Below, piece after piece: positions 31,940-42,639 of a DNA stretch of 64,000 nucleotides. This stretch comes from Castor canadensis (taxonomy: Eukaryota > Chordata > Mammalia > Rodentia > Castoridae), in the NCBI RefSeq assembly GCF_047511655.1, contig NC_133398.1:50969638-51033637 (forward strand), written 5' to 3'. The position numbers and the translations under genes were made by a program. A model generated the notes under the pieces. It ran no database searches and was not told where the DNA came from. It saw only the letters and a program-made list of their open reading frames with translations. Within the stretch, counting starts at the first letter, position 1; each line of letters opens with the position of its first letter.

Positions 31940-32570
31940 AAAATTCCATTGCATATAAATATCACATTTTCTTAATTCAATCATCAGTTGTGGGAATCTT
32001 GGTTATTTCCATAGCTTAGCTATTGTGAATAATGCTGCAATAAACATAGGTGTGCAGGTGCATTTATTGTAACCTGACTTACATTCCTCCAGGTATACCC
32101 CTAGGAGTGGTATTGCTGGATCATATGGCAGTTCTATTTTTAGGTTTTTGAAGAGCCTCCATACTGTTTTCCATAGTGGTTAGACTAATTTATGTTCCCA
32201 CCAGCAGTGTGTGAGTGTTCCTTTTTCCCCACATCCTCACCAACCTTTGTTGTTGTTTGTGTTCTTGATAGTAACCATTCTCACAGGAGTGAGGTAGACT
32301 CTTAATGTGGTTTTTATTTGCATTTCCTTTATGGCCAGGGATGTGAAGATTTCTTCATGTGGTTTTGGTTTTTTTCTTTCATTTTGGTATGGGTTTTTTT
32401 GGCCTTTTGGATTTCTTCCTCTCAAAAATCTCTGTTCATTTGTTCATTTCTTCATTGGGTCATTGATGTTGGGAGAGTTTAGTTTTTTTAAGGTACATTC
32501 TGGTTACTAATCCCTTGTCAGATGTATAGCTGGCAAGGATTTTCTCCCATTCTGCAGGCTGTCTCTTCAA
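31940..32570 (-). mobile_element. L1 ORF2 C-terminal fragment (minus strand)
   Basis: The minus strand gives [19 protein letters not shown] (32240-32425), CCACTCCTAGGGGTATACC and AATGGAATTTTATT at the left edge. It abuts, head to head at 32570/32571, the plus-strand old L1. The adjacent A-rich (TAAAAAA)n at 31915-31940 is on the wrong strand to be its own tail. Confidence 0.75.
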
Positions 32571-35439
32571 TATTAAATGAAGGAAAATAATAGAAAAAGA
32601 GACCAATGGAATAAAGAAAGCAATACAAAATGCAAAGGAGGAGTTTTAAAAAGATATGAGAAGTCTAAGGCTGGCAGAGTGGCTCAAATGGTAGAGCACC
32701 TGCCTAGCAAGCAGGAGGCCCTGAGTTCAAACCCCAATACCACCCCCCCAAAAAAAGAAAGAAGTCTCAAAATAAAAAAGGAAGAGAGAATCATACAGAA
32801 ACCCTGGAAACAAAAAGTTCCCCAAGTCAAATAAAAAATACAGTTGAAAACAAATCCAGCAGATTAGAACAAGTAGCAGTCAGAATTTCAATGCTTGAAG
32901 ACAAAATAAATGTAAAAGAAAAAAAACAGAATATTTAGAAAGAAAGCTGAAGAGTTGTGGAAGAAATATGCAAGAATTAGGCAACTCCATCACAAAATCT
33001 AACTTGAGAATCATAGGCATTGAAGAAGGAGAACAGGAGCAAGCCAAAGGTATAGGAAACATTATCAACAAAATAATAGCAGAAAATTTCCCAAATCACA
33101 AGAAAGAGTTACATATCTAGGTACAGGAAGTCTCTCGGACACCAAACCAACATGACCAAAGTAGAACCTATCCATGGCATATTACAAATAAAACAATCAC
33201 AGAGAACATGTAAAGAATATTGTAGGTGCTAAGAGAAAAAATTCTAATAATATACAATGATAAAACCATCCAAATAGTGGCAAATTATTCAACAGAAACC
33301 TTAAAGGCAAGAAGAGCATGGAGTGAGGTATTTTTAAGCATTAAAAAAACAATTTTAATCCTAAAATACTCTACCCAGCAAAGCTGGCATTTAAAATTGA
33401 AGGAGAAACAAAAACCTTCCATAATAAACAGAAACTAAAATAATGCATGACCACTAAACCAGCACTACAGAAGATTCTCAAAAGAATCCTACAAACAAAA
33501 GATGAAAATTAACATAGCCATGAAAGGATGGAATTATTAAATCCCAAGAGAAGAGCAGATAAGTAATTAGAGAGTATCACAGAATTAATTCACACACACA
33601 CAAACCCTTACACACCAAAAACAACTAAAAAAATCACCACATACCTCTCAATATTAACACTGAATGTTAACGATCTCAAGTCCCCCATCAAGACATTGAC
33701 TGGCAAACTGGATTAAAAAAGAAGACCCAACCAGTTGTTGTTTATAAGAAATTCACTTTACAGACAGAAAAACAAACATTGGTTTAGTGTGAAAGGGTGG
33801 AAAAAGATTTACCAAGTTAATAGGCCCCAAAACAGGAGGCTATGCTTATATCATATACAGTAGACTTCAAACCTAAATTAGTCAGGAAAGACAAATAAGG
33901 TCACATCATACTTATTAGTATCAGGAACAATACACCAAGAGGAGATAACAATTGTTACCTATATGCACCCAATGTTGATGCACCCAACTTCTTTAAACAT
34001 ACACTATGGGACTTTAAAACACAGACAGACCCCAACACAGTGATAGTGGGAGACCTCAGTACTCCATTACCACAAATATGAAAAAAAATACACAAAATTT
34101 AGAACTGAATGACATCACAGATCAAATGGACCTGACAGATGTCACAGGGTATTCCATCCTGCAGCAGCACAATATACATTCTTCTCAGAGGCCCATGGAA
34201 CTTTCTCCAAAATACATCATATTCCAGGTTACAAAGCAAGTCTTAACAAATATAAGAAAATTGAAATAACCCCCTGCACACTGACCACAACAGAATAAAA
34301 CTAAAACTCAATAACAAAAGAAACAGCAGAAAATACTGAAACACCTGGAGGCTGAACAACACTTTGCTCCATCATCAGTGAGTCATTGAAGAAATAAGGG
34401 AGGAAATCAAAAAATTCCTGGAATTTAATGAAAATGAAAGCACAACCTACCAGAACCTATGGGCCATAGCATAGGCAGTGCTGAGGAGAAAGTTTAAGTC
34501 CTGAATGCATATATTAAAAACACAGAAAGATCGTAAATAAATGACTTTTTAAAAGATTTATAAACCCCTAACAAATCTGACTAAAATGAGGAAGGAAAAG
34601 ACCAAAATTAAAATGAAAAAGAAGTGAACACAACAACCATCAAGGAAATCCACAAAACCATCAGGTGATTACTTTGAAAATCTATATTCAAACAAACTGG
34701 AATGTCTAGAAGAAATATAGCAATTTCTAGACACATATGACCAACCAAAATTGAAACAAGAGGATATAAATCACCTAAATAGGTCTATCATGAGCCATGA
34801 AATTGAAGCAGCGATAAACGATCTCACAAAATAAAAGTCCAGGGTCTGACAGATTCACTGATGAAAAACTAACACCAACACTCCTAAAAATTTCCATAAA
34901 GTGGAAAAGGAAGGAACACTGCCAAAATTATTCTATGCAGCTAGTATTATACACATCCCAAAAGTGGACAAGGAAACAACAAAAAAAGAGAATTTTAGAC
35001 CAATCTCTTTAATGAACTTAGATGCAAAAATTCTCAATCAAATAATGAATGCAACAACATATCAAAAAAGATCATACACTGTGATCAAGTCAATTTCATC
35101 CTAGGGATGCAGGGATGGTTCAACATGCACAAATAATGAAATGTAATACAGCATATTAACAGGAGCACAGACAAAAACCACATGATCATCTCAATAGATG
35201 CAGAAAAAGCCTGCATCAAAATTCAACATCTTTTTATGATAAAATCTCTGGTGAAACTAGGAATAGAAGAAATGTACTTCAACATAATAAAGGCTATATA
35301 CAACAAGCCTATACTAAATGGCTTAAAACTGAAACCATTTACTTCAAAACTAGGAAGGAGACGAGGGTGTCTACTCTGTCCATTCTTATTCAACATGGTC
35401 CTGATATTCCTAGGCAAAGCAAAAAACAAGAAGAAACAC
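32571..35439 (+). mobile_element. Old L1, 5' part (ORF1 and first two thirds of ORF2), interrupted
   Basis: Degenerate ORF1 (SRLEQVAVRISMLEDKINVK at about 32850; the RRM/C-terminal equivalents KPSKWQI and ARRAWSEVF at 33240-33330), then ORF2: endonuclease pieces (QRPMELSPKYIIFQ at about 34200) and reverse transcriptase pieces ([18 protein letters not shown] at 34995, [10 protein letters not shown] at 35182, [14 protein letters not shown] at 35370). Many stops and frameshifts. A SINE lies within ORF1. The element is broken at 35440 by a younger L1 and resumes at 42640. Confidence 0.9.
32667..32757 (+). mobile_element. tRNA-derived SINE inside old L1, with target-site duplication
   Basis: TGGCTCAAATGGTAGAGCAC (A box), CCTAGCAAGCAGGAGGCCC, GAGTTCAAACCCC (B box), then C- and A-rich tail. 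It is flanked by AGAAGTCT on both sides (about 32659 and 32762). Despite the near-perfect internal promoter boxes it lacks a foldable tRNA acceptor and is not a tRNA gene. Confidence 0.85.
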
Positions 35440-35458
35440 AAGGAATTCAAACAATTCC

Positions 35459-35468
35459 AAGATGGCAG
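35459..35468 (+). promoter_or_regulatory. YY1-type motif at the L1 5' end
   Basis: AAGATGGCAG, eight bases into the element. This matches the YY1 core AAGATGGC found at the same place in other mammalian L1s, where it positions transcription start. Confidence 0.6.
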
Positions 35469-35936
35469 CTAGAGGGAGGAAGCAGAAAGCGAGCCTCCTA
35501 TAGTGAAATCTTGGAGAGACGGTGGAGACACACTTTGCAGGCATAATCACTGAGAAGAGGCATAACTTTGACCCCTCCACATCTCCAGCCAGCACAGAGA
35601 ATCTCCACCTCACGTTAAACGGAGAAACCAGGAGGGTCCCCAGGCCGCCAGTCGCCCGCGCCCAGATGGCTTGGGAAGATGCAGACTAGGTGAGCTTTGC
35701 GGTACTGTGGTACTCCCACAGACAAGCCTGGGCTAGAGCAGCATAGCCCCCTGGACAGACTGACCTCCACCTGGGGAAAAAAGAGAAACTGACTAATAAG
35801 CAATAAGAACAATAAAGACACGTGGGAAAGAGGGTTGGGCTCACTGAGCACTGAAGATTGAGGGAAGGGAATCCTTCCTGGGACTATAAATAAACAAGCC
35901 AGGTGGGCCAGAGAGGCTCTGGCGGGAGAGGGGGCG

Positions 35937-36195
35937 CGCACCCAGCAACCAGGAGCAGGAAAGCTTGTGAGAGTGGCGGAGGGAGGAAAACTCCACAGGA
36001 GAGGAGGGAAGACCCACTTCTCACGTGAACTGTAAACAAACATGGCGGCTTGCAGGAGCAGCAGTACCGCCCAGTAATCAGGAGCAGGAAAGCTTGTGAA
36101 AGTGGCACTGGGAGGAAATCTCCACAGGAGAGGGGGAAAGACCCACCTCCCACATGAACTGTAAATAAACACGTGGGCCAGAGAACACGGGTGCA
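35937..36195 (+). repeat. Two tandem 129-bp monomers in the L1 5' UTR
   Basis: CAGGAGCAGGAAAGCTTGTG begins at 35950 and again at 36079. Both copies continue with GGGAGGAAA, CTCCACAGGAGAG, AAGACCCAC and GAACTGTAAA(C/T)AAACA. The end of a third copy (ACTATAAATAAACAAGCC) precedes them at about 35884. Monomer arrays act as L1 promoters in other rodents. Confidence 0.8.
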
Positions 36196-36524
36196 GTGGC
36201 ACCTTTCCCAGTGCTTGGAAAGGGGAAAGGTTGTAGCAGAGGCTCCCGCACAGGAGAACTCTGAGCAAACAAAGCCTGCAGGGTCAGGTGAGTGCTAAGC
36301 TCACACCAGAGATCTGAATAAATAAAGCCGCCAGCAACAACAGGCTGACAGCAGTGGGCAGGCAAGCCACAGCTGCAGATACCATTCTCAGAACTGTCTC
36401 CAGACTCTTTTTTTTTCTTTTTCTCCCTACCTTTGATGAGAGAACAACTGAATTACACCTGCATGCTGAAAAACTTACTGAAACTGTATTGCATTTGAAC
36501 TTGGGACACTTGGTGGGGTTTTGT

Positions 36525-36526
36525 GT

Positions 36527-36564
<38 letters not shown>
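36525..36564 (+). repeat. (GT)n microsatellite in the L1 5' UTR
   Basis: About 20 GT units, starting after TTTTGTGTGTATG. Confidence 0.9.
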
Positions 36565-36566
<2 letters not shown>

Positions 36567-37106
36567 TTGTTCTACTTTATGCATTCCCTTTGATGAGACA
36601 ACTACAGAACAACATCTGAGGCACCATCTCCAGGATTGGAGACTGAGATGGACACCCAAATTACTAAAACTGAAACTTCATTGCATTTGAACTTGGAGGT
36701 TTTATAGTGTTTTGGTTTTTTGGGTTTTTTTTTTAATTTTCTATTTTTCATTTTATTTTAATTCATTTTTATACAGATATTTCTTTCATTTACTTATTTT
36801 TTATTTTTATTCTTATATTTATTTTTTTATTTTTGATTTTCAATCCTCTCTCTGTCTCTCTAATGTCTCTTCAGTTTACTGTCGATTAGTACACTAACGC
36901 TCCCTGTTTATACCTTTGAAACTTTCTTGTCTGATACCTTGTTCTGTTTTCTTCTTCTTGTCTGTGTATTTGTTTTTCCCTTTTCTTTAACTTCTTGCTT
37001 TCCATCTCAGCTCACCCTTCCATTCTAAATATTACCATTGTTATTATTACAAGCTAGAAAATATTTAATTGCACACAGTACAGGGACAGTAACAACACCA
37101 AAGACA

Positions 37107-38305
37107 ATGATGGGAAGACAGAAAAAACAGGGAAACCAGTTTCCCCACAGCAAAAAATTAGTACAGAAACCAGAGGGGAATGAAGAAAACAGATACTCAG
37201 ATCCAGACTCCAACAAAATGAAGATAAACTATGCCAAAGGACCCAATGAAGCCCACAAGAATAATTTAAAAGAAGACATACTACAAGTACTCAATGAAAT
37301 TTTATAGAGATGATACTGGATAGGGTCAACCAAAATGTACAGGAGATACTCAAGAAATTCCAAGACAACAAAAATAGAGAATTGAAAAAGCAAAAGAAGA
37401 AACAAAGGAAACAATAGAAGCACTGTAGAAAAACCAAAGTCAAAGAGAGAACACGATGAATAAACAGATAAATGAACTCAGGACAAAAATAGACAACATT
37501 AAAGAGGAAACCAGCCAGGATATGGAAAACCTCAGAAAAAAGAACGAAACAGAACTGCAAAACAAAACGGAAGGCCAATCCAGCAGAATAGAACAAACAG
37601 AAGACAGAATCTCAGAACTTGAAGATGAAATGGTAATTAAAGGAAAAACCGAAGAACTATTAATTAAACAACTCAAGACCTGTGAAAAGAAAATGCAATA
37701 ACTCACCGACTCCATCAAAAGACCAAGCGAGAATCATGAGCATCGAAGAAGGAGAAGAGGTGCAAGCAAAGGGAATGCGTAATATATTCAACAAAATAAT
37801 AATGGAAATTTTCCCAAATCTAGAGAAAGATATTCCCATACAGATGCAAGAGGCCTCAAGGACACCAAACAGACCAGATCAAAATAGAACTACCCCACGA
37901 CATGTCATCATTAAAACAACAAGTTCAGAAACTAAGGAAAGATTATTGAAGGCTGTAAGAGAGAAAAAACAAGTAACATACAAAGGTAAACCCATCAAAA
38001 TCACAGCAGACTTCTCAACAGAAACATTAAAAGCAAGAAGAGCATGGGGTGAGATCTTCTGGGCACTGAATGAAAATAACTTCAACTCCAGGATACTCAA
38101 CCCAGCAGAACTATCATTCAAAATAGATGGAGCAATAAAAGTCTTCTATGATAAACAGAAACTAAAACAATATGTGACCACAAAGCCACCACTACAAAAG
38201 ATTCTGCAAGGGATTCTGCACACAGAAAGTGAAACCCAACTTAACCATGAAAAGACAGGCAGCACCAAACCACAGGAAAAGAAAAAGCAAGAAAGGAGAG
38301 AGTAA
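37107..38305 (+). pseudogene. L1 ORF1 of the nested element, disrupted
   Basis: Starts MMGRQKKQGNQFPHSKKL and stops at 37305. It continues in another frame with the coiled coil (INELRTKIDNIKEETSQDME, SSRIEQTEDRISELEDEMV; 37456-37701). It ends in a third frame with the RNA-binding domain and C-terminal domain (37682-38305: NIFNKIIMEIFPNLEKDIPI, KITADFSTETLKARRAWGEI, KQYVTTKPPLQKILQGIL). ORF1p is a trimeric RNA-binding chaperone that coats L1 RNA. At least two frameshifts and two stops prevent a full protein. Confidence 0.9.
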
Positions 38306-38390
38306 CCTCAACTTAGGTACACACAATCAAACCTTCAAACAACTAAGACAACTAAATGACAGGAATCACCACATACCTATACAAGTACTA

Positions 38391-41300
38391 ATGCTTAATG
38401 TTAATGGACTTAATTCACCCATCAAAAGGCACTGCTTGACGAAATGGATTAAAAAGGAAGATCCAACAATTTGTTGCTTACAGGAGACCCATCTCACCGA
38501 CAGAAATAAGCATTGGCTTAGGATGAAAGGCTGGAAGAAGATTTACCAAGCCAATGGCCCCCGAAAACAGGCAGGAGTAGCAATACTTATCTCTGACAAA
38601 GTAGACTTCAAACCTACATTGATCAAATGAGATAAAGAAGGACATTCCATACTAATAAAAGGGGAAATAGACCAAAAGGAAATAATAATTATCAACCTGT
38701 ATGCACCCAATGTCAATGCACCCAATTTCATCAAACATACCCTGAAAGACCTAAAAGCATATATAAATGCCAACACAGTGGTTGTGGGAGATTTAACACC
38801 CCATTATTATCAAAAAATCAATAAAGAAATCCAAGATCTAAAATATGCAATAGATCAAATGGACCTAGTTGATGTCTACAGAATATTTCATCCAACTTCT
38901 ACACAATATACATTCTTCTCAGCTTCCCATGGAACCTTCTCCAAAATAGATCATATCCTAGGGCACAAAGCAAGTCTCAGAAATATAAGAAAATAGAAAT
39001 TATACCATGCATACTATCTAATCACAATGCAGTAAAAGTAGAACTCAACAACAAAAGTAAAGACAAAAAACATGCAAACAGCTGGAAACTAAATAACTCA
39101 TTACTTAATGAAGAATGGATCATCAATGAAATAAAAGAGGAAATTAAAAAGTTCCTAGGAGTCAATGAAAATGAAAACACAACCTACCGGAACCTATGGG
39201 ACACAGCTAAGGCAGTCCTGAGAGGAAAGTTTATAGTCATGAGTGCATATATTAAAAAGACTGAAAGATCCCAAATCAATGACCTAATGATACATCTCAA
39301 ACTCTTAGAAAAACAAGAACAAGCAAATCCCAAAACAAATAGAAGGAGAGAAATAATAAAAACAAGAGCTGAAATCAACGAAATAGAAACCAAAAAAACC
39401 ACACAAAGTTTTAATGAAACAAAAAGTTGGTTCTTTGAAAAAATAAACAAGATCGACAGACCCCTGGAAAACCTGACTAAAATGAGGAGAGAAAAAAACC
39501 CAAATTAGTAGAATCAGGAATGCAAAAGGGGAGATAACAACAAACACCATGGAAGTCCAGGAAATCATCAGAGACTACTTTGAGAACCCATATTCAAATA
39601 AATTTGAAAATCTAAAAGAAATGGACAGATTTCTAGATACATATGATCATCCAAAACTGAACCAAGAGGAAATCAATCACCTGAATAGATCTATAACACA
39701 AAATGAAATTGAAGCAGCAATCAAGAGTCTCCCCAAAAAGAAAAGTCCAGGACCTGATGGATTCTCTGCTGAATTCTATCAGACCTTTAAAGAAGAACTG
39801 ATACCAACCCTCCTTAAACTGTTCCACGAAATAGAAAGGGAAGGAAAACTGCCAAACACATTTTATGAAGCCACTATTACACTTATCCCAAAACCAGGCA
39901 AAGACACCTCCAAAAAGGAGAACTATAGGCCAATCTCCTCAACAAAATAATGGCAAACCAAATTCAACAACACATCAAAAAGATTATTCACCACGACCAA
40001 GTAGGCTTCATCCCAGGGATGCAGGGGTGGTTCAACATATGAAAATCAATAAATGTAATAAACCACATTAACAGAAACAAAGACAAAAACCACTTGATCA
40101 TCTCAATAGATGCAGAAATAACCTTTGATAAGATCCAACACCATTTCATAATAAAAGCTCTAAGAAAACTAGGAATAGAAGGAAAGTACTTCAACATTAT
40201 AAAAGCTATATATAACAAACCTACAGACAGCATTATACTTAATGGAGAAAAACTGAAACCATTCCCTCTAAAATCAGGAACCAGACAAGGATGCTCACTG
40301 CCTCCACTCCTATTCAACATAGTACTGGAATTCCTAGTCAGAGCAATTAGGCAAGAAGAAGGAATAAAAGGAATACAAATAGGTAAAGAAACTGTCAAAA
40401 TATCCCTATTTCCAGATGACATGATCCTATACCTTAAAGACCCAAAAACTCTACTCAGAAGCTTCTAGACATCATCAATAGGTACAGCAAGGTAGCAGGA
40501 TATAAAATCTACATAGAAAAATCATTAGCATTTCTATACACTAACAATGAGCAAACTGAAAATGAATGTACGAAAACAATTCCATTTACAATAGCCTCAA
40601 AAAAAATCAAATACCTAGGTGTAAACCTAACAAAAGATGTGAATGACCTCTACAAGGAAAACTATACACTTCTGAAGAAAGAGATTGAGGAAGACTATAG
40701 AAAGTGGAGAGATCTCCCATGCTCATGGATTGGTAGAATCAACATAGTAAAAATGTCTATACTCCCAAAAGGAATCTACATGTTTAATGCAATTCCCATC
40801 AATATTCCAATGACATTCAGTAAAGAGATTGAAAAATCTACCATGAAATTTATATGGAAACACAAGAGGCCACAAATAGCCAAGGCAATACTCAGTCAAA
40901 ATAACAATGCAGGAGGTATCACAATACGTGACTTCAAAATATATTACAAAGCAATAACAATAAAAACAGCATGGTACTGGCATAAAAACAGACATGAAGA
41001 CCAGTGGAACAGAATAGAGGACCCAGATATGAAGCCAAACAACTATAACCAACTTGTCTTTGACAACGGAGCTAAAAATATACAATGGAGAAATAGCAGT
41101 CTCTTCAACAAAAACTGCTGGGAAAACTGGTTAGCAGTCTGCAAAAAACTGAAACTAGATCCATGTATATCACCCTATACCAAGATTAACTCAAAATGAA
41201 TCAAGGATCTTAATATCAGACCACAAACTCTAAAGTTGATACAGGAAAGAGTAGGAAATACTCTGGAGTTAGTAGGTATAGGTAAGAACTTTCTCAACAA

Positions 41301-42138
41301 AACCCCAGGAGCACAGCAACTAAGAGATACCATAGATAAATGGGACCTCATAAAGCTAAAAAGCTGCTGTTCGTCAAGAGAAATGGTCTCTAAACTGAAG
41401 AGAACACCCACAGAGTGGGAGAAAATATTTGCCAGCTACACATCAGACAAAGGACTGATAACCAGAATATATAGGGAACTTAAAAAACTAAATTCTCCCA
41501 AAACTAATGAACCAGTAAAGAAATGGGCAAGTGAACTGAAGAGAACTTTCTCAAAAGAAGAAATTCAAATGGCCAAAATACACATGAAAAAATGCTCACC
41601 ATCTCTAGCAATAAAGGAAATGCAAATTAAAACCACGCTAAGATTCCACCTCACCCCTGTTAGAATAGCCATCATCAGCAACACCACCAACAACAGGTGT
41701 TGGCGAGGATGTGGAGAAAAAGGAACCCTCTTACACTGTTGGTGGGAATGTAAACTAGTATAACCACTATGGGAAAAAATTTGGAGGCTACTTAAAAAGC
41801 TAGACTTTGATCTACCATTTGATCCAGCAATACCACTCTTGGGGATATACCCAAAAGACTGTGACACAGGTTACTCCAGAGGCACCTGCACACCCATGTT
41901 TATTGCAGCACTATTCACAATAGCCAAGTTATGGAAACAGCCAAGATGCCCCACCACTGACGAATGGATTAAGAAAATGTGGTATCTATATACAATGGAA
42001 ATTTATGCAGCCATGAAGAAGAACGAAATGTTATCATTCGCTGGTAAATGGATGGAATTGGAGAACATCATTCTGAGTAAGGTTAGCCTGCCCCAAAAGA
42101 CCAAAAATCATATGTTCTCCCTCATATGTGGACATTAG
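38391..42138 (+). pseudogene. L1 ORF2 (endonuclease and reverse transcriptase) of the nested element, disrupted
   Basis: Endonuclease at 38391-39060: [52 protein letters not shown]; the SDH motif reads S-N-H. Reverse transcriptase at 39550-40480: [70 protein letters not shown]; the catalytic F-A-D-D box reads F-P-D-D (40409-40420). The C-terminal zinc knuckle C-x3-C-x7-H-x4-C ([18 protein letters not shown]) is at about 41700-41755, ending MFSLICGH. Several stops (38631, 38995, 40465, 41198 and others) break the frame. It would have made the nicking and target-primed reverse transcription enzyme. Confidence 0.9.
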
Positions 42139-42627
42139 ATCAAGGGCAAACACAACAAGGGGATTGGACTTTGAGCACATGATAAAAGCGAGAGCACACA
42201 AGGGAGGGGTGAGGATAGGTAAGACACCTAAAAAACTAGCTAGCATTTGTTGCCCTTAACGCAGAGAAACTAAAGCACATACCTTAAAAGCAACTGAGGC
42301 CAATAGGAAAAGGGGACCAGGAACTAGAGAAAAGGTGAGATCAAAAAGAATTAACCTAGAAGGTAACACACATGCACAGGAAATTAATGTGAGTCAACTG
42401 CCTGTATAGCTATCCTTATCTCAACCAGCAAAAACCCTTGTTCCTTCCTATTATGGCTTATACTCTCTCTACAACAAAATTAGAGATAAGGGCAAAATAG
42501 TTTCTGCTGGGTATTGAGGGGTGGGGGGAGTGGAAGGGGGTGGAGTGGGTGGTAAGGGAGGGGGTGGGGGCATGGGGGAGAAATGACCCAAGCCTTGTAT
42601 GCACATATGAATAATAAAATAAAATAA
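42139..42627 (+). other. L1 3' UTR with G-rich tract
   Basis: Runs of four to six Gs at 42519-42586 (GGGGTGGGGGGAGTGG and similar) can form G-quadruplexes. The same tract occurs in the other young L1 ends at 45255-45320 and 53852-53925 (minus strand) and 57920-57975 (plus strand). Confidence 0.75.
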
Positions 42628-42639
42628 AAGGAATTCAAA

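Larger units (their letters stand above)
35452..42627 (+). mobile_element. Younger full-length L1 nested in the old L1
   Basis: About 7.2 kb bounded by the 12-bp target-site duplication AAGGAATTCAAA (35440-35451 and 42628-42639). It has a GC-rich 5' UTR starting CAATTCCAAGATGGCAGC, ORF1 (37107-38305), ORF2 (38391-42138), a 3' UTR with a G-rich tract and an AATAAAATAAAAT tail. Removing it rejoins the reading of the host ORF2 (FLARA...GIQIGKE equivalent), so the nesting is directly visible. Both ORFs carry stops and frameshifts, so it is inactive. Confidence 0.95.

Noticed and set aside
32667-32757. tRNA gene
   Set aside because: A and B boxes are good, but there is no acceptor stem pairing or anticodon arm, and an A-rich tail plus target-site duplication mark it as a SINE. 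The same holds for 12201 and 28165.
35182-42138. Endogenous retrovirus polymerase
   Set aside because: The reverse transcriptase frames carry L1-type motifs, an upstream AP-type endonuclease and a C-terminal CCHC knuckle. There is no LTR, gag or protease, and poly(A) tails and target-site duplications fit L1.
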